Shown: positions 1 through 7,800 of the stretch, piece by piece
Numbering within the stretch: position 1 is the first letter of the stretch
Layout of the letters: the number at the start of each line of letters is the position of its first letter
Assembly: GCA_016715405.1 (NCBI GenBank)
Contig: JADKAE010000002.1
Coordinates: forward strand, 186,001-250,000
Length of the DNA stretch: 64,000 nt
From: Saprospiraceae bacterium
Lineage (GTDB): Bacteria > Bacteroidota > Bacteroidia > Chitinophagales > Saprospiraceae
Direction: 5' to 3'
Made by a program: the position numbers and the translations under genes
Notes under the pieces: model-generated
Database searches by the model: none
What the model saw: the letters and a program-made list of their open reading frames with translations, nothing else
Told to the model about the DNA's origin: nothing

Positions 1-228
1 CTCGTCAATCTGGGCGGTATGTATCAGGAGAAAGGCGATCTGAATAAAGCCCTGGATTATTACCGGCAAGCCCGCCAGACACTGACGATTGACTCTACGC
101 CCAAACTCAAAGAAACCCGGATCACGCTGCACAAAAATATCGGCCAGATTCTGAAAGATAAAAATCAGTTAGAAGAAGCGGTCAAAGAATACCTCGAAGG
201 GGTTAGCCTTGTAAAAAATACGGTGTAA
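1..228 (+). CDS. TPR-LytTR membrane regulator, 5'-truncated N part
   Basis: The frame is open from base 1 (LVNLGGMYQEKGDLNKALDYY), so the gene begins upstream of the window. The segment holds about one and a half tetratricopeptide repeats with the usual G/A/Y spacing (KGDLNKALDYYRQA, KNQLEEAVKEYLEG). It stops at a TAA at 226-228, but the TPR reading resumes at once in another frame (NNLATLYGRMGDQKAKIQ from about 245). I read this as the first of three frame breaks in one gene that runs to 1337. TPRs here would be the sensory or protein-interaction part of a LytTR-type transcription regulator, on the far side of the membrane from the DNA-binding domain. Function is inferred from domains only. 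Confidence 0.7.
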   Translation, partial: LVNLGGMYQEKGDLNKALDYYRQARQTLTIDSTPKLKETRITLHKNIGQILKDKNQLEEAVKEYLEGVSLVKNTV

Positions 229-238
229 CCAAAAGCTT

Positions 239-946
239 GTGGGGTTTTACAACAATTTGGCTACGCTCTATGGACGCATGGGCGATCAAAAGGCAAAAAT
301 TCAATATTGCAGGGAAGGGTTAAAGGTCAGTAAACCCAGTCAGATTGCAGCTTATAACGGTCTGGCGCAGGTGCGCAACTTAGAAGGCAAACACCAGGAA
401 GCCTATGACTGGGCGACAAAAGCTCTGCCGCTGGCGCTGGAAAACGAAGACCCGATGGAGGTCGTCAAGACTCATACAAAACTAGGGCGGAGCCTGGTGG
501 GCCTGAAAAAATACCCGGAAGCTATTGAGGTGCTGATGAAGGCTAAGGAGATCATCAAGGAAAACCGGAATTATTCTTTTCTCGAAGAAAAATCTATAAT
601 CGATTTTTATCTGGCACGGGCTCAGTTGCTGGAAAAAGGCGATGAGGGTACCTCTGAGCTGATTGACGATTTTTCGAAGGCGCGCGATAGTCTTTTTAAC
701 CAGAACATGGCCAACACGATTGAAGGGTATCGCATCAAATTTGAAACCCGGCAAAAAGAAGATAGCCTGCGTATCCTTCAAAATGAAAATGTTATCCACC
801 AGCTCAAAAACCGCCAAAACCGCCAGCTATTGGGTGGGATGGCTTTAATAACACTCCTGTTGGCTGCGATATTAGGCCTTACCTGGCGAAATCTCCGCTA
901 TGCGCGCCGCGAAAAGGCTTTTTGGCTGATAAATATGAGGAATTAA
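239..946 (+). CDS. TPR-LytTR membrane regulator, middle part with membrane segment
   Basis: This continues the preceding TPR fragment in a second frame. It has several further TPR units (for example QIAAYNGLAQVRNLEGKHQ and VKTHTKLGRSLVGLKKYPEA), then a charged helical linker and one hydrophobic segment near 825-890 (GGMALITLLLAAILGLTW) followed by Arg-rich residues. Frame is lost again near 925. The sequence LADKYEELKLANENLLNKV continues in frame +1 up to about 1000, as a short coiled coil. The TPR - single TM - coiled coil - LytTR order is a known Bacteroidota layout for membrane-bound one-component regulators. Signal and target genes are unknown. The first in-frame codon at 239 is not a real start. 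Confidence 0.7.
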   Translation: MGFYNNLATLYGRMGDQKAKIQYCREGLKVSKPSQIAAYNGLAQVRNLEGKHQEAYDWATKALPLALENEDPMEVVKTHTKLGRSLVGLKKYPEAIEVLMKAKEIIKENRNYSFLEEKSIIDFYLARAQLLEKGDEGTSELIDDFSKARDSLFNQNMANTIEGYRIKFETRQKEDSLRILQNENVIHQLKNRQNRQLLGGMALITLLLAAILGLTWRNLRYARREKAFWLINMRN

Positions 947-1055
947 AACTGGCCAATGAAAACCTGTTGAATAAAGTGGCTGAACGTCCAACGGTCATTC
1001 GCAGAAGGCTCTGCGTGAACAGACCATCACGCTGACCAACAAGGAAAAAACCAAA

Positions 1056-1337
1056 TTGCAGCTAAAAGAAATAATCTATCTGGAAGCACAAGGCAATGCC
1101 GTGATTATTCATACCCCTGACGCGGAATACTGGGACTGGCAGCGCCTGAAGCACTACAAGAAGCTATTGCCGCCGTCGTTGTTTGTGCAAATCCACCGCT
1201 CGTTTATTGTGAACCGGCACGAGGTGCGCGGCTATACCGCCAACCGGGTTATTATGAAGGCAGGCGAAGAACTCCCGCTTGGCGGCAGCTTCCAACAGCA
1301 GGTACAAGCACAGCTACAAGAAGAATCATTCGCGTAA
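1056..1337 (+). CDS. LytTR DNA-binding domain, C-terminal part of the TPR regulator
   Basis: The 93 residues match a LytTR DNA-binding domain. It starts with the strand KEIIYLEAQGNAVIIHT, then YWDWQRLKHYKKLLPPSLFVQIHRSFIVN, where the F-x-x-IHRS-x-IVN signature is plain, and ends with a LGGSF turn. In-frame coding sense extends upstream to about 1005 (QKALREQTITLTNKEKTKLQ), so this is the C-terminus of the TPR-TM protein and not a separate gene; a third frame break lies near 1000. LytTR domains bind direct repeats in promoters. Cytoplasmic location is inferred from the membrane segment upstream. The next gene starts 75 bases downstream on the same strand. Confidence 0.8.
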   Translation: MQLKEIIYLEAQGNAVIIHTPDAEYWDWQRLKHYKKLLPPSLFVQIHRSFIVNRHEVRGYTANRVIMKAGEELPLGGSFQQQVQAQLQEESFA

Positions 1338-1411
1338 TTTTTTGCCCGATTCGTCATATTTCCACCCGAATGTGCCTGTATACTACTTAATTGCCCGCAA
1401 AGTTTTTGGGC

Positions 1412-3031
1412 ATGAAGTTTTTGTATACCGCAATTCTCGGCTTTTTTCTTCTCGAAGGAGCCCGGGCGCAGGCTACCTATACCGCCTCCCCTACCGCAGG
1501 CACTTATAACGCCTGTCCCACCACAAACGTTTTCGGGGCTTGTGTTGGGCAAAATTTTTTGGGTTCGACGATCCAGATGAGCCTGTACCAGGTGACGAGT
1601 ACGAATTTTATATTTCGAATAAAAAAGTGCTCGGGCACATTTGCGCAAAGCGGCGTAGCCTATATCAAAGACCAGACGAATGGCGGTGTCTGCGGCGCGG
1701 TATTGGGCAGCCAGTCTTTTTCTTCGGGAGTGAGCTATATTTCGATCACGATACCCATTCCCAGTGGGTTTACCTCCGGTACCAAGGATTTTTACGGCAC
1801 GGTGAATTCCAGCAACGGCGACCGTTTCTGGGCGGGCAAGGTCACCGTCACGGCAACGCCTAATCCGGCGCTGATCCGTTTTTCTTCGTGTATCAATTCG
1901 CCGGCGTCGGTTCGCCAACACGAAAATATCAATGTTACCTTTTCAGTCTCTAATGCGGGGGGGCTTTCCTGGCCGGGCTTTATCAAAACGCTAATTGTAA
2001 AAACCGGCAATACGTCCATTTTCCAGGAATTGTCGAGCCCGTTTCAGGCTATAGGCCCCGGGCTTACTGTCGACCTGGACACGGGCATCGACCCGGTGAG
2101 CCTGGCGGCAGGCGCCTACGGCGTGTATGTGCTGGCCATACCCCTGGGCAGCACGAGTGGCGATTTTGTGACGGCGGGTAGCTGCACGCCTACTTTTACG
2201 GGAGCAAACGGCACGATAACCCACTACCGGCCGCTGCAAATACTGCCGCCTTGTGCGGACAATGCCTCTATTAATATTTCAAACCCGAATACGGGCGACA
2301 TGTTTAGCGGCGGACTCGTCAGTGTGCAGTGGAACGGAGCCTTGCAGGGGAGCAATTGCAAAGTAAAAATTTACTATAAAGTCGACAACGGCGCCGCCCA
2401 AACGATCGCGGCCCAAACCGACGACGACGGTTCGCACCTTTGGAGTCTCAACGGATTAACCATCAACTCCAACAACGTAAAGGTGTACGTGGAATACCTC
2501 CTGCCCAACAGCGCCAACCAGGTCGTCGGCGACGTCAGCGATGTATTCTCCATTTTCACTACACTCAATCCGCCGCAATTGACGGCGCCCGACGATCAGC
2601 ATTTATTTACCCCCGGAACCAACTCCATCACCTTCCAATGGAATAAAAACAACCCGGCAGGCATTGCGACTTATGAGATCAGAGTGCGGGATCTGACCAC
2701 CAATGCCGTCATCCTCGATTACCTGAATGTAGGCGATGTGTCGCAATACACCTACAATTATGCCTTCCAAACCGGGCACGAATACAGGTGGGTAGTCAGA
2801 GCCCGCAGCTTCAACGGCTTTGCTACGGCAGAAAGCGCTCCAGCAAGATCATTCACCATTGACCCCACAGCGCCTACCATTACTGTCAATACGCCTAACG
2901 GGGGCGAAAATTATGTAGTCGGGGGTATTATGCCAATAGCCTGGACTTCGGCCTTCGTGGGCAGCAATGCAGCATCGAACTCACCAATGCCCTGGACACC
3001 ACTGTTTTTACCATTGCCGATCCCACGATGA
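1412..3031 (+). CDS. SLH/Rhs-repeat secreted protein, N-terminal part
   Basis: The start is ATG 1412, which gives a clean signal peptide (MKFLYTAILGFFLLEGARAQ). The seven in-frame codons upstream (from TTG 1391) would spoil it. The exported part has an N-terminal domain with paired cysteines, a CARDB-like domain (about 1870-2200) and two or more Ig-like modules of the Kre9/KNH type, seen as (I/S)xxPNxGxxxxxGxxxxIxW. There is also an FN3-like module near 2580-2860. Frame is lost near 2964, where an expected AATTGC reads AATGC; the KNH module continues in the next segment (IELTNALDTTVFTIADPTMN). The whole gene probably runs to 7778, about 2120 residues. It is exported, probably to the cell surface. 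Confidence 0.75.
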   Translation: MKFLYTAILGFFLLEGARAQATYTASPTAGTYNACPTTNVFGACVGQNFLGSTIQMSLYQVTSTNFIFRIKKCSGTFAQSGVAYIKDQTNGGVCGAVLGSQSFSSGVSYISITIPIPSGFTSGTKDFYGTVNSSNGDRFWAGKVTVTATPNPALIRFSSCINSPASVRQHENINVTFSVSNAGGLSWPGFIKTLIVKTGNTSIFQELSSPFQAIGPGLTVDLDTGIDPVSLAAGAYGVYVLAIPLGSTSGDFVTAGSCTPTFTGANGTITHYRPLQILPPCADNASINISNPNTGDMFSGGLVSVQWNGALQGSNCKVKIYYKVDNGAAQTIAAQTDDDGSHLWSLNGLTINSNNVKVYVEYLLPNSANQVVGDVSDVFSIFTTLNPPQLTAPDDQHLFTPGTNSITFQWNKNNPAGIATYEIRVRDLTTNAVILDYLNVGDVSQYTYNYAFQTGHEYRWVVRARSFNGFATAESAPARSFTIDPTAPTITVNTPNGGENYVVGGIMPIAWTSAFVGSNAASNSPMPWTPLFLPLPIPR

Positions 3032-5079
3032 ACGACGGGAGCTTCAGTTGGACGATTGACAACGCCATTCAGACCGGCGTGTATAAGGTGAAAATTTATG
3101 AAACCGGCACAGGTGATGGCGTTGACCTGAGCAATAGCACTTTTTTTATTCAAAATAATAACTCCTTAACCCTTACCTATCCCAATGGCGGAGAAATATT
3201 CACCGCCGGCGAAACCATACAAAATATCAGCTGGCTTTCTACGGGCAATATAGGCAACGTGACGCTCGACCTGGTCACACCCTCAGGCAATCCCACAATA
3301 GAGAACATCGCCTTAAACGTGCCCAACAACGGCCTGGTGAGCGCGTTTAACATTCCCTCCGACCTGCCGCCGGGATCCTACCGGGTAAAAATATACCGCC
3401 ACCCCGTCGGCCCCGAATACGACCTCAGCGACAATATTTTTACGATCAACAACCCCAATTCGTATATATTAGACCTTGCCGGCGGCATCAATGCCACGCC
3501 TAATCCCCTGGTCAATCAATCGCCCTGCCTGATACAGGTTACCGTGGCTAATAACGGCAACATAGACTGGGAAGGCGAGCTTCAACTTGTGTTGCTGGAC
3601 GACGACGACAACCAGGTAGCCGTGCTCGACTATGACCAGAACCTCCAACTGGAACCGCAGGATACACATCAGCTGAGTTTCTCAACGGCTAGTCTAACCC
3701 ACCCCGCCGGCCTGTACCAGCTCCAGGTACAGTACAAAGAAAGCGGTGGTATGGTATGGATACCCATCAGCAGCAGCGCCTTTCAGAACCCCCTTCCCGT
3801 GAACATACTCACGGCCGGGGGGGGCTGCCTGATCACCAATCCCGCGCCCGCCGCGGGCGAAATCTATACCGCCGTACAATACCTCTGTTCGAATGGTATC
3901 ATTGACCAGCCAGGTAGTGGTAACGCCCAGGTAGCTTCATTCATCCTGAAAGAAGACGTGGCAAAAGTCGTTTTTGCGGGCCTGTTCGGCTCCCTCAACG
4001 CCGCTACGCCTGCCGACCAGTTTCCGGTGCCGTTTTTGGACATGCAGGACCAGGCCAACCAGCCTTATGCCCGGTACGGCAAAGTGCTGAGTTACCTCGA
4101 ATACGGCGACGGCGTATCGCCTTTCAACCGGCGTTTTATGAATTACAACCCGGGATCAAACCTGACCCGGGGGCAAGTATGCAAAGTATTGATAGAGGCA
4201 TTTGACCTGCCAAAGGATGCCTATTATGCGCCATTTACTGACGTGCCGGTTAGTCACCCCGAATTTTTGCATATTGCTAAATGCGCCGATTTGGGCATCG
4301 TGAGCTCAAATAACAGCCTGTTCCGCCCCGACGATTTCGCCACCAGGGGCGAGGTATTTATCATGCTGTACCGGTTATTGGCGCAATGCAATAATTGCCC
4401 GGTACCGACCCCGCAAAATCCAGATTATTTTAATCCCGGCAATTATACGCCCAATAATCTGGCTCGCCAGATATCGCTTAGCGACGGCAATTTTGAGCAA
4501 TACGCCAAGCAAAGTTTTAATATCACCGGTCGCAAATTGCCGCTGGAATTTTCGCACCACTACCATTCCTTTCTAACGGAATTACCCGAAGAACTTTTTT
4601 GTACTTATAATAATAACGATCAATGGGTTTCCTTCCAACCGCTGGGCATTGGATGGAGCCATAGCTACAACGCGTACATTGTAAGAATACCGGGCTGGAC
4701 GCACCCTAACGGATCGGTTTTTGGTGAAAAAATCGCCGTTTTTTGGCCCGATGGAAATATTCATGTGTATGAAATAAATGGCACGACTTTAACCCCTATC
4801 ACTAAAGGCATTTATGACGATATTAGTTATAATTCAACCACGCAAAAATTTACCATAAAAAAGAAAAACCAGCTCACGTATATTTTTGAACAAAAAAACA
4901 CATCAATCGATACCTGGCCGTATGTGCTCACGGAAATCAGAGACCGCAACAATAATGCCGTCACCTTAACTTACGAATCATTTACCGGGGGAGGGATCCG
5001 GTTAAAAGAAACTACCGAACCCGCCGGCAGAAAACTGCGATTTTTTATTACCCAAATTCCATTAGATTATACAGCGTAA
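3028..5079 (+). CDS. SLH/Rhs-repeat secreted protein: KNH, SLH and pre-Rhs part
   Basis: Continues the same protein, with coding sense from about 2965. It finishes one KNH-like Ig module, has a second (LTLTYPNGGEIFTAGETIQ), a CARDB-like module (3480-3800) and then an SLH region at 3830-4400. The best SLH unit reads FTDVPVSHPEFLHIAKCADLGI followed by a F-x-P-D-x-x-x-T-R-G-E motif. Next comes the N-terminal region of Rhs proteins (SLSDGNFEQYAKQSFNITGR, DUF6531-like). Frame breaks follow at about 5040 (T run), 5213-5216 (A run) and 5484-5487 (A run). Between them the protein still reads as Rhs sequence (REIVFTYGGPTGDDLL; GYTHNQQGQLTQYNTP). SLH domains bind wall polysaccharide in Gram-positives; their ligand here is unknown. 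Confidence 0.75.
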   Translation: MNDGSFSWTIDNAIQTGVYKVKIYETGTGDGVDLSNSTFFIQNNNSLTLTYPNGGEIFTAGETIQNISWLSTGNIGNVTLDLVTPSGNPTIENIALNVPNNGLVSAFNIPSDLPPGSYRVKIYRHPVGPEYDLSDNIFTINNPNSYILDLAGGINATPNPLVNQSPCLIQVTVANNGNIDWEGELQLVLLDDDDNQVAVLDYDQNLQLEPQDTHQLSFSTASLTHPAGLYQLQVQYKESGGMVWIPISSSAFQNPLPVNILTAGGGCLITNPAPAAGEIYTAVQYLCSNGIIDQPGSGNAQVASFILKEDVAKVVFAGLFGSLNAATPADQFPVPFLDMQDQANQPYARYGKVLSYLEYGDGVSPFNRRFMNYNPGSNLTRGQVCKVLIEAFDLPKDAYYAPFTDVPVSHPEFLHIAKCADLGIVSSNNSLFRPDDFATRGEVFIMLYRLLAQCNNCPVPTPQNPDYFNPGNYTPNNLARQISLSDGNFEQYAKQSFNITGRKLPLEFSHHYHSFLTELPEELFCTYNNNDQWVSFQPLGIGWSHSYNAYIVRIPGWTHPNGSVFGEKIAVFWPDGNIHVYEINGTTLTPITKGIYDDISYNSTTQKFTIKKKNQLTYIFEQKNTSIDTWPYVLTEIRDRNNNAVTLTYESFTGGGIRLKETTEPAGRKLRFFITQIPLDYTA

Positions 5080-5502
5080 GAGATCCGCTCAACAGAGAAA
5101 TCGTATTCACTTACGGCGGGCCTACCGGCGACGACCTGCTGACCTACCGCGACGCTAAAAATTTCCTGACCACTTACAATTATAGTCCCACACCGGGTGA
5201 AGAGCATTTATTAAAATCATCACTCTGCCCAATGGGAATTTTATTACCAACCAATACGAAAACCGGAAAATAAAAACCAGCAGCCACAACAACAGCGCCA
5301 ACGGTTTAATCTCGCAACAACAAGTCGACTGGGCATTAAATACGGGCCCTGCCGCCGGCACCTCTTCCACCGTCACCATTCATGATGGCGCTCAAACCTA
5401 CTATTATGGCTACACCCACAATCAGCAAGGGCAGCTAACCCAATACAATACACCTACCAGCGACTTGAACGAAGCGCGCTACGACGACCCCAAAACCCCA
5501 CT

Positions 5503-5901
5503 TTGCCCACGCATATCGTCATCGACGGCATAGCTACCGATTTCACCTACGACAACAAGGGTAACGTGACCCAGATAGCATTGCCGATGAACACCGTGCA
5601 CCAGTTTACCTACACCGCACTCAACGACCTCGACACCTACACCAACCCGAGAAATTACGTCACCGACTACAACTACACCGGCGTAAACCTGACGGAGGTG
5701 ATCAGTCCGGTGGGCGCCACCCAGCTGACCTTACACCCCCTTTGGGCAGGTAGAGACCATAACCAACCCGGCGGGCATTCAGCTGTCCTATGTGTACGAC
5801 AACTACGGCAATATCAAAGATATCGTAGGCCCGTTGGGAATAACTACCAGTGCGACTTACGATTTGGCGGGCAGGTTAAAAACCCGCGAAAACCCCAATG
5901 A
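5503..5901 (+). CDS. Rhs-repeat part of the SLH/Rhs protein
   Basis: Coding from about 5490 to 5730 in this frame, with YD repeats such as TDFTYDNKGNVTQIALPMN and YVTDYNYTGVNLTEVISPVG. Past about 5731 an extra T in ACCTTACACC shifts the frame, and the true sequence continues as TPFGQVETITNPAGIQLSYV in the frame of the next fragment. The last ~50 residues of this open frame are therefore not real protein. The TTG at 5503 is not a start. YD repeats build the beta-cage shell of Rhs/Tc-toxin-type proteins, which encloses the C-terminal effector. Confidence 0.65.
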   Translation: MPTHIVIDGIATDFTYDNKGNVTQIALPMNTVHQFTYTALNDLDTYTNPRNYVTDYNYTGVNLTEVISPVGATQLTLHPLWAGRDHNQPGGHSAVLCVRQLRQYQRYRRPVGNNYQCDLRFGGQVKNPRKPQ

Positions 5902-6403
5902 CGAAGTCACCACCTACGACTACGACCACCGCGACTACCTCGAAAAAATCACCGATCCCCTGGGCCATATCACCCGGTTTTTTTATGATGGAAATGAAAA
6001 CATGACTTCCGTCGTCAACGCCCTGGGCAATACCACTACGCTCGAATACGACTATTTCGACTGGCTGAAATCCATGACCTTTGACGGCGCCACCAAGTCG
6101 TACGACTACGACGACGAAGGCAAGCTGACCGCCCTGCACAAACCCGGCGGCGCCACCCTGCAACATACTTACAACGCCAAGGGCTGCTGGCCAACAACGG
6201 CTACGGCACGTTTACGTACGACGCCAAAACCGGCTGGCCACGGCCGCCAAAGACGGCAAAACCATTGTCTTCAATTACGACGACCTCGATCGCATTACCG
6301 CCATTACCTACGACGGAAAAACCGTGGGCTACGGTTACGACGAAAACAGCAACGTAATCCGTATCATCTACCCCGACAACAAACAGGTGGTGTACACCTA
6401 TGA
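5792..6403 (+). CDS. Rhs-repeat part of the SLH/Rhs protein
   Basis: About six consecutive YD repeats read cleanly from roughly 5735 to 6180 (for example TSATYDLAGRLKTRENPNDE and TTTLEYDYFDWLKSMTFDG). Near 6184 one C is missing in AAGGGCTGCTGG; the next frame then reads LLANNGYGTFTYDAKT. A second missing C at about 6233 in ACCGGCTGGCC moves it into the frame of the following fragment (RLATAAKDGKTIVFNYDDLD). The tail of this open frame beyond 6184 is not real. The repeats keep the G-x-x-x-x-x-x-Y-D pattern, and the rest of the Rhs gene keeps coding sense, so decay of a pseudogene is less likely than read error. Confidence 0.65.
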   Translation: MYDNYGNIKDIVGPLGITTSATYDLAGRLKTRENPNDEVTTYDYDHRDYLEKITDPLGHITRFFYDGNENMTSVVNALGNTTTLEYDYFDWLKSMTFDGATKSYDYDDEGKLTALHKPGGATLQHTYNAKGCWPTTATARLRTTPKPAGHGRQRRQNHCLQLRRPRSHYRHYLRRKNRGLRLRRKQQRNPYHLPRQQTGGVHL

Positions 6404-7778
6404 TGCGGGCGACCGGATGAAAACCGTAACTGACTGGAACGACCAGGAGACCGAATACTTTTACTATCCCGACGACCGGCTGGAAAAAATCACCTACCCC
6501 AACGGCGTAGAGACCCGTTATTTTTACGATGCTGCTGTCCGCCTCGATAGCATGGTCACTCTGCACAATGGCAACATCATTTGCAGCTACAAATACGTGA
6601 TGGACCCCTTGGGCAACCACCTCGCAGAACACAAAAACGAGCCCCTCGACTCCATTGCCCTGGAGGCCTCCAACACCACCTACGACTATGATGAGGGCAA
6701 CCGAATCACCCAGGTAAACGGACAAACCTACAACGTAAACCTCAACGGCAACACCACCAACCAGCCGGGGCGCACCTACGGCTGGGATGTGCACGACATG
6801 CTTACCTCAGTCAGCGGCAATTTCACCGCCACCTATGCCTACGACGCCCTTGACAATCGCCGGCAGGCCACCCGCAACGGCCAAACCCGCAAATTTGTGC
6901 TGGACATACTAGGCACCTCCAATATCCTGGCAGAAACCGACGCCAACGGGCAGATTACAGACTACTACGTTTACGGCCTGGGGCTCATCGCGCGGGTAAA
7001 ACCCAACAATACCACCCACTACTACCACTTTGATTTCAGGGGCAGCACGGTGGCCATGACCAATGCAAGCGCCAATATCACCCACGCCTACCAATACGAC
7101 CCCTTCGGCAAAATCATGCAACAAACCGAAGCCGACGACAACCGGTTTACGTTTGTCGGAAAATACGGCGTCATGGAAGAAGAGTCCAATCTCTATTTTA
7201 TGCGCGCCCGGTATTACGACCCCAATCTGGGCAGGTTTTTGAGCGAGGATCCGGTGTGGAATACGAATTTGTTTGCGTACTCTGATGGAAATCCTGTAAT
7301 GAATATTGATTTTGACGGTAGGGTTGTGCATGAAATTACCTGGGGAGCAGAGATTGTTCTTGGTGGGGTGGTAGGTTTATCATTTGGATTCCTTTATGAT
7401 GATGTCAATAAGGATTTTGGGTTGTCTATTTCGGCAGAATTAGCAGTTGGATTTTATGGTGACGCTGGTCCGATTTACTCGGCTAACTCAGGAAAATTAA
7501 AAAATGATATTTCATTAATTAGTACTCACTGTGCTGCCGCGTTATATCAGATTTGTTTTGACTTGCCAGTGAGTAAAGAAGAAATCAGTATCGAAAACTT
7601 TTCAGCTGGGGGAGGATTAGTAGTTGGAACAAAAACGGGTGGAGCACTAAAAGCCACGATTTCTTTTAAGGAAAGTTGGAATCAATTTAACTCATTAATA
7701 AACGAAATAAAAGCTCAAACTCCAAAGACCCCTTACGACTTCATTAGAACTATTAGCAATTACGCTATTTACCACTAA
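6324..7778 (+). CDS. Rhs core and AT-rich C-terminal tip
   Basis: Carries the last YD repeats and the diagnostic Rhs-associated core. It has YHFDFRGSTVAMTN, then YDPFGKIMQ, NRFTFVGKYGVMEEESNLYF and MRARYYDPNLGRFLSEDPVW, ending at NPVMNIDFDGR near 7322. After the core comes a ~150-residue tip with no family I recognise (HEITWGAEIVLGG..., a Gly-rich YDDV segment, C-terminus SNYAIYH). From about 7255 the DNA turns distinctly AT-rich compared with the GC-richer repeats before it. In Rhs and other polymorphic toxins this is where the variable effector sits. No obvious immunity gene follows; the next ORF begins 22 bases on and encodes a secreted adhesin. Toxin activity is therefore only a possibility. 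Confidence 0.75.
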   Translation: MGYGYDENSNVIRIIYPDNKQVVYTYDAGDRMKTVTDWNDQETEYFYYPDDRLEKITYPNGVETRYFYDAAVRLDSMVTLHNGNIICSYKYVMDPLGNHLAEHKNEPLDSIALEASNTTYDYDEGNRITQVNGQTYNVNLNGNTTNQPGRTYGWDVHDMLTSVSGNFTATYAYDALDNRRQATRNGQTRKFVLDILGTSNILAETDANGQITDYYVYGLGLIARVKPNNTTHYYHFDFRGSTVAMTNASANITHAYQYDPFGKIMQQTEADDNRFTFVGKYGVMEEESNLYFMRARYYDPNLGRFLSEDPVWNTNLFAYSDGNPVMNIDFDGRVVHEITWGAEIVLGGVVGLSFGFLYDDVNKDFGLSISAELAVGFYGDAGPIYSANSGKLKNDISLISTHCAAALYQICFDLPVSKEEISIENFSAGGGLVVGTKTGGALKATISFKESWNQFNSLINEIKAQTPKTPYDFIRTISNYAIYH

Positions 7779-7800
7779 TACATCCATTAAACTTTGTGAT

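Noticed and set aside
5876..6794. Long Val/Gly-rich minus-strand ORFs opposite the Rhs repeats
   Set aside because: They mirror the YD repeats (TAC/GAC codons read as GTA/GTC) and have no start signals or family features.
7322..7778. Named nuclease or ADP-ribosyltransferase toxin domain in the Rhs tip
   Set aside because: No HNH, HxxN, RES or ART motif could be seen, so no activity is assigned.
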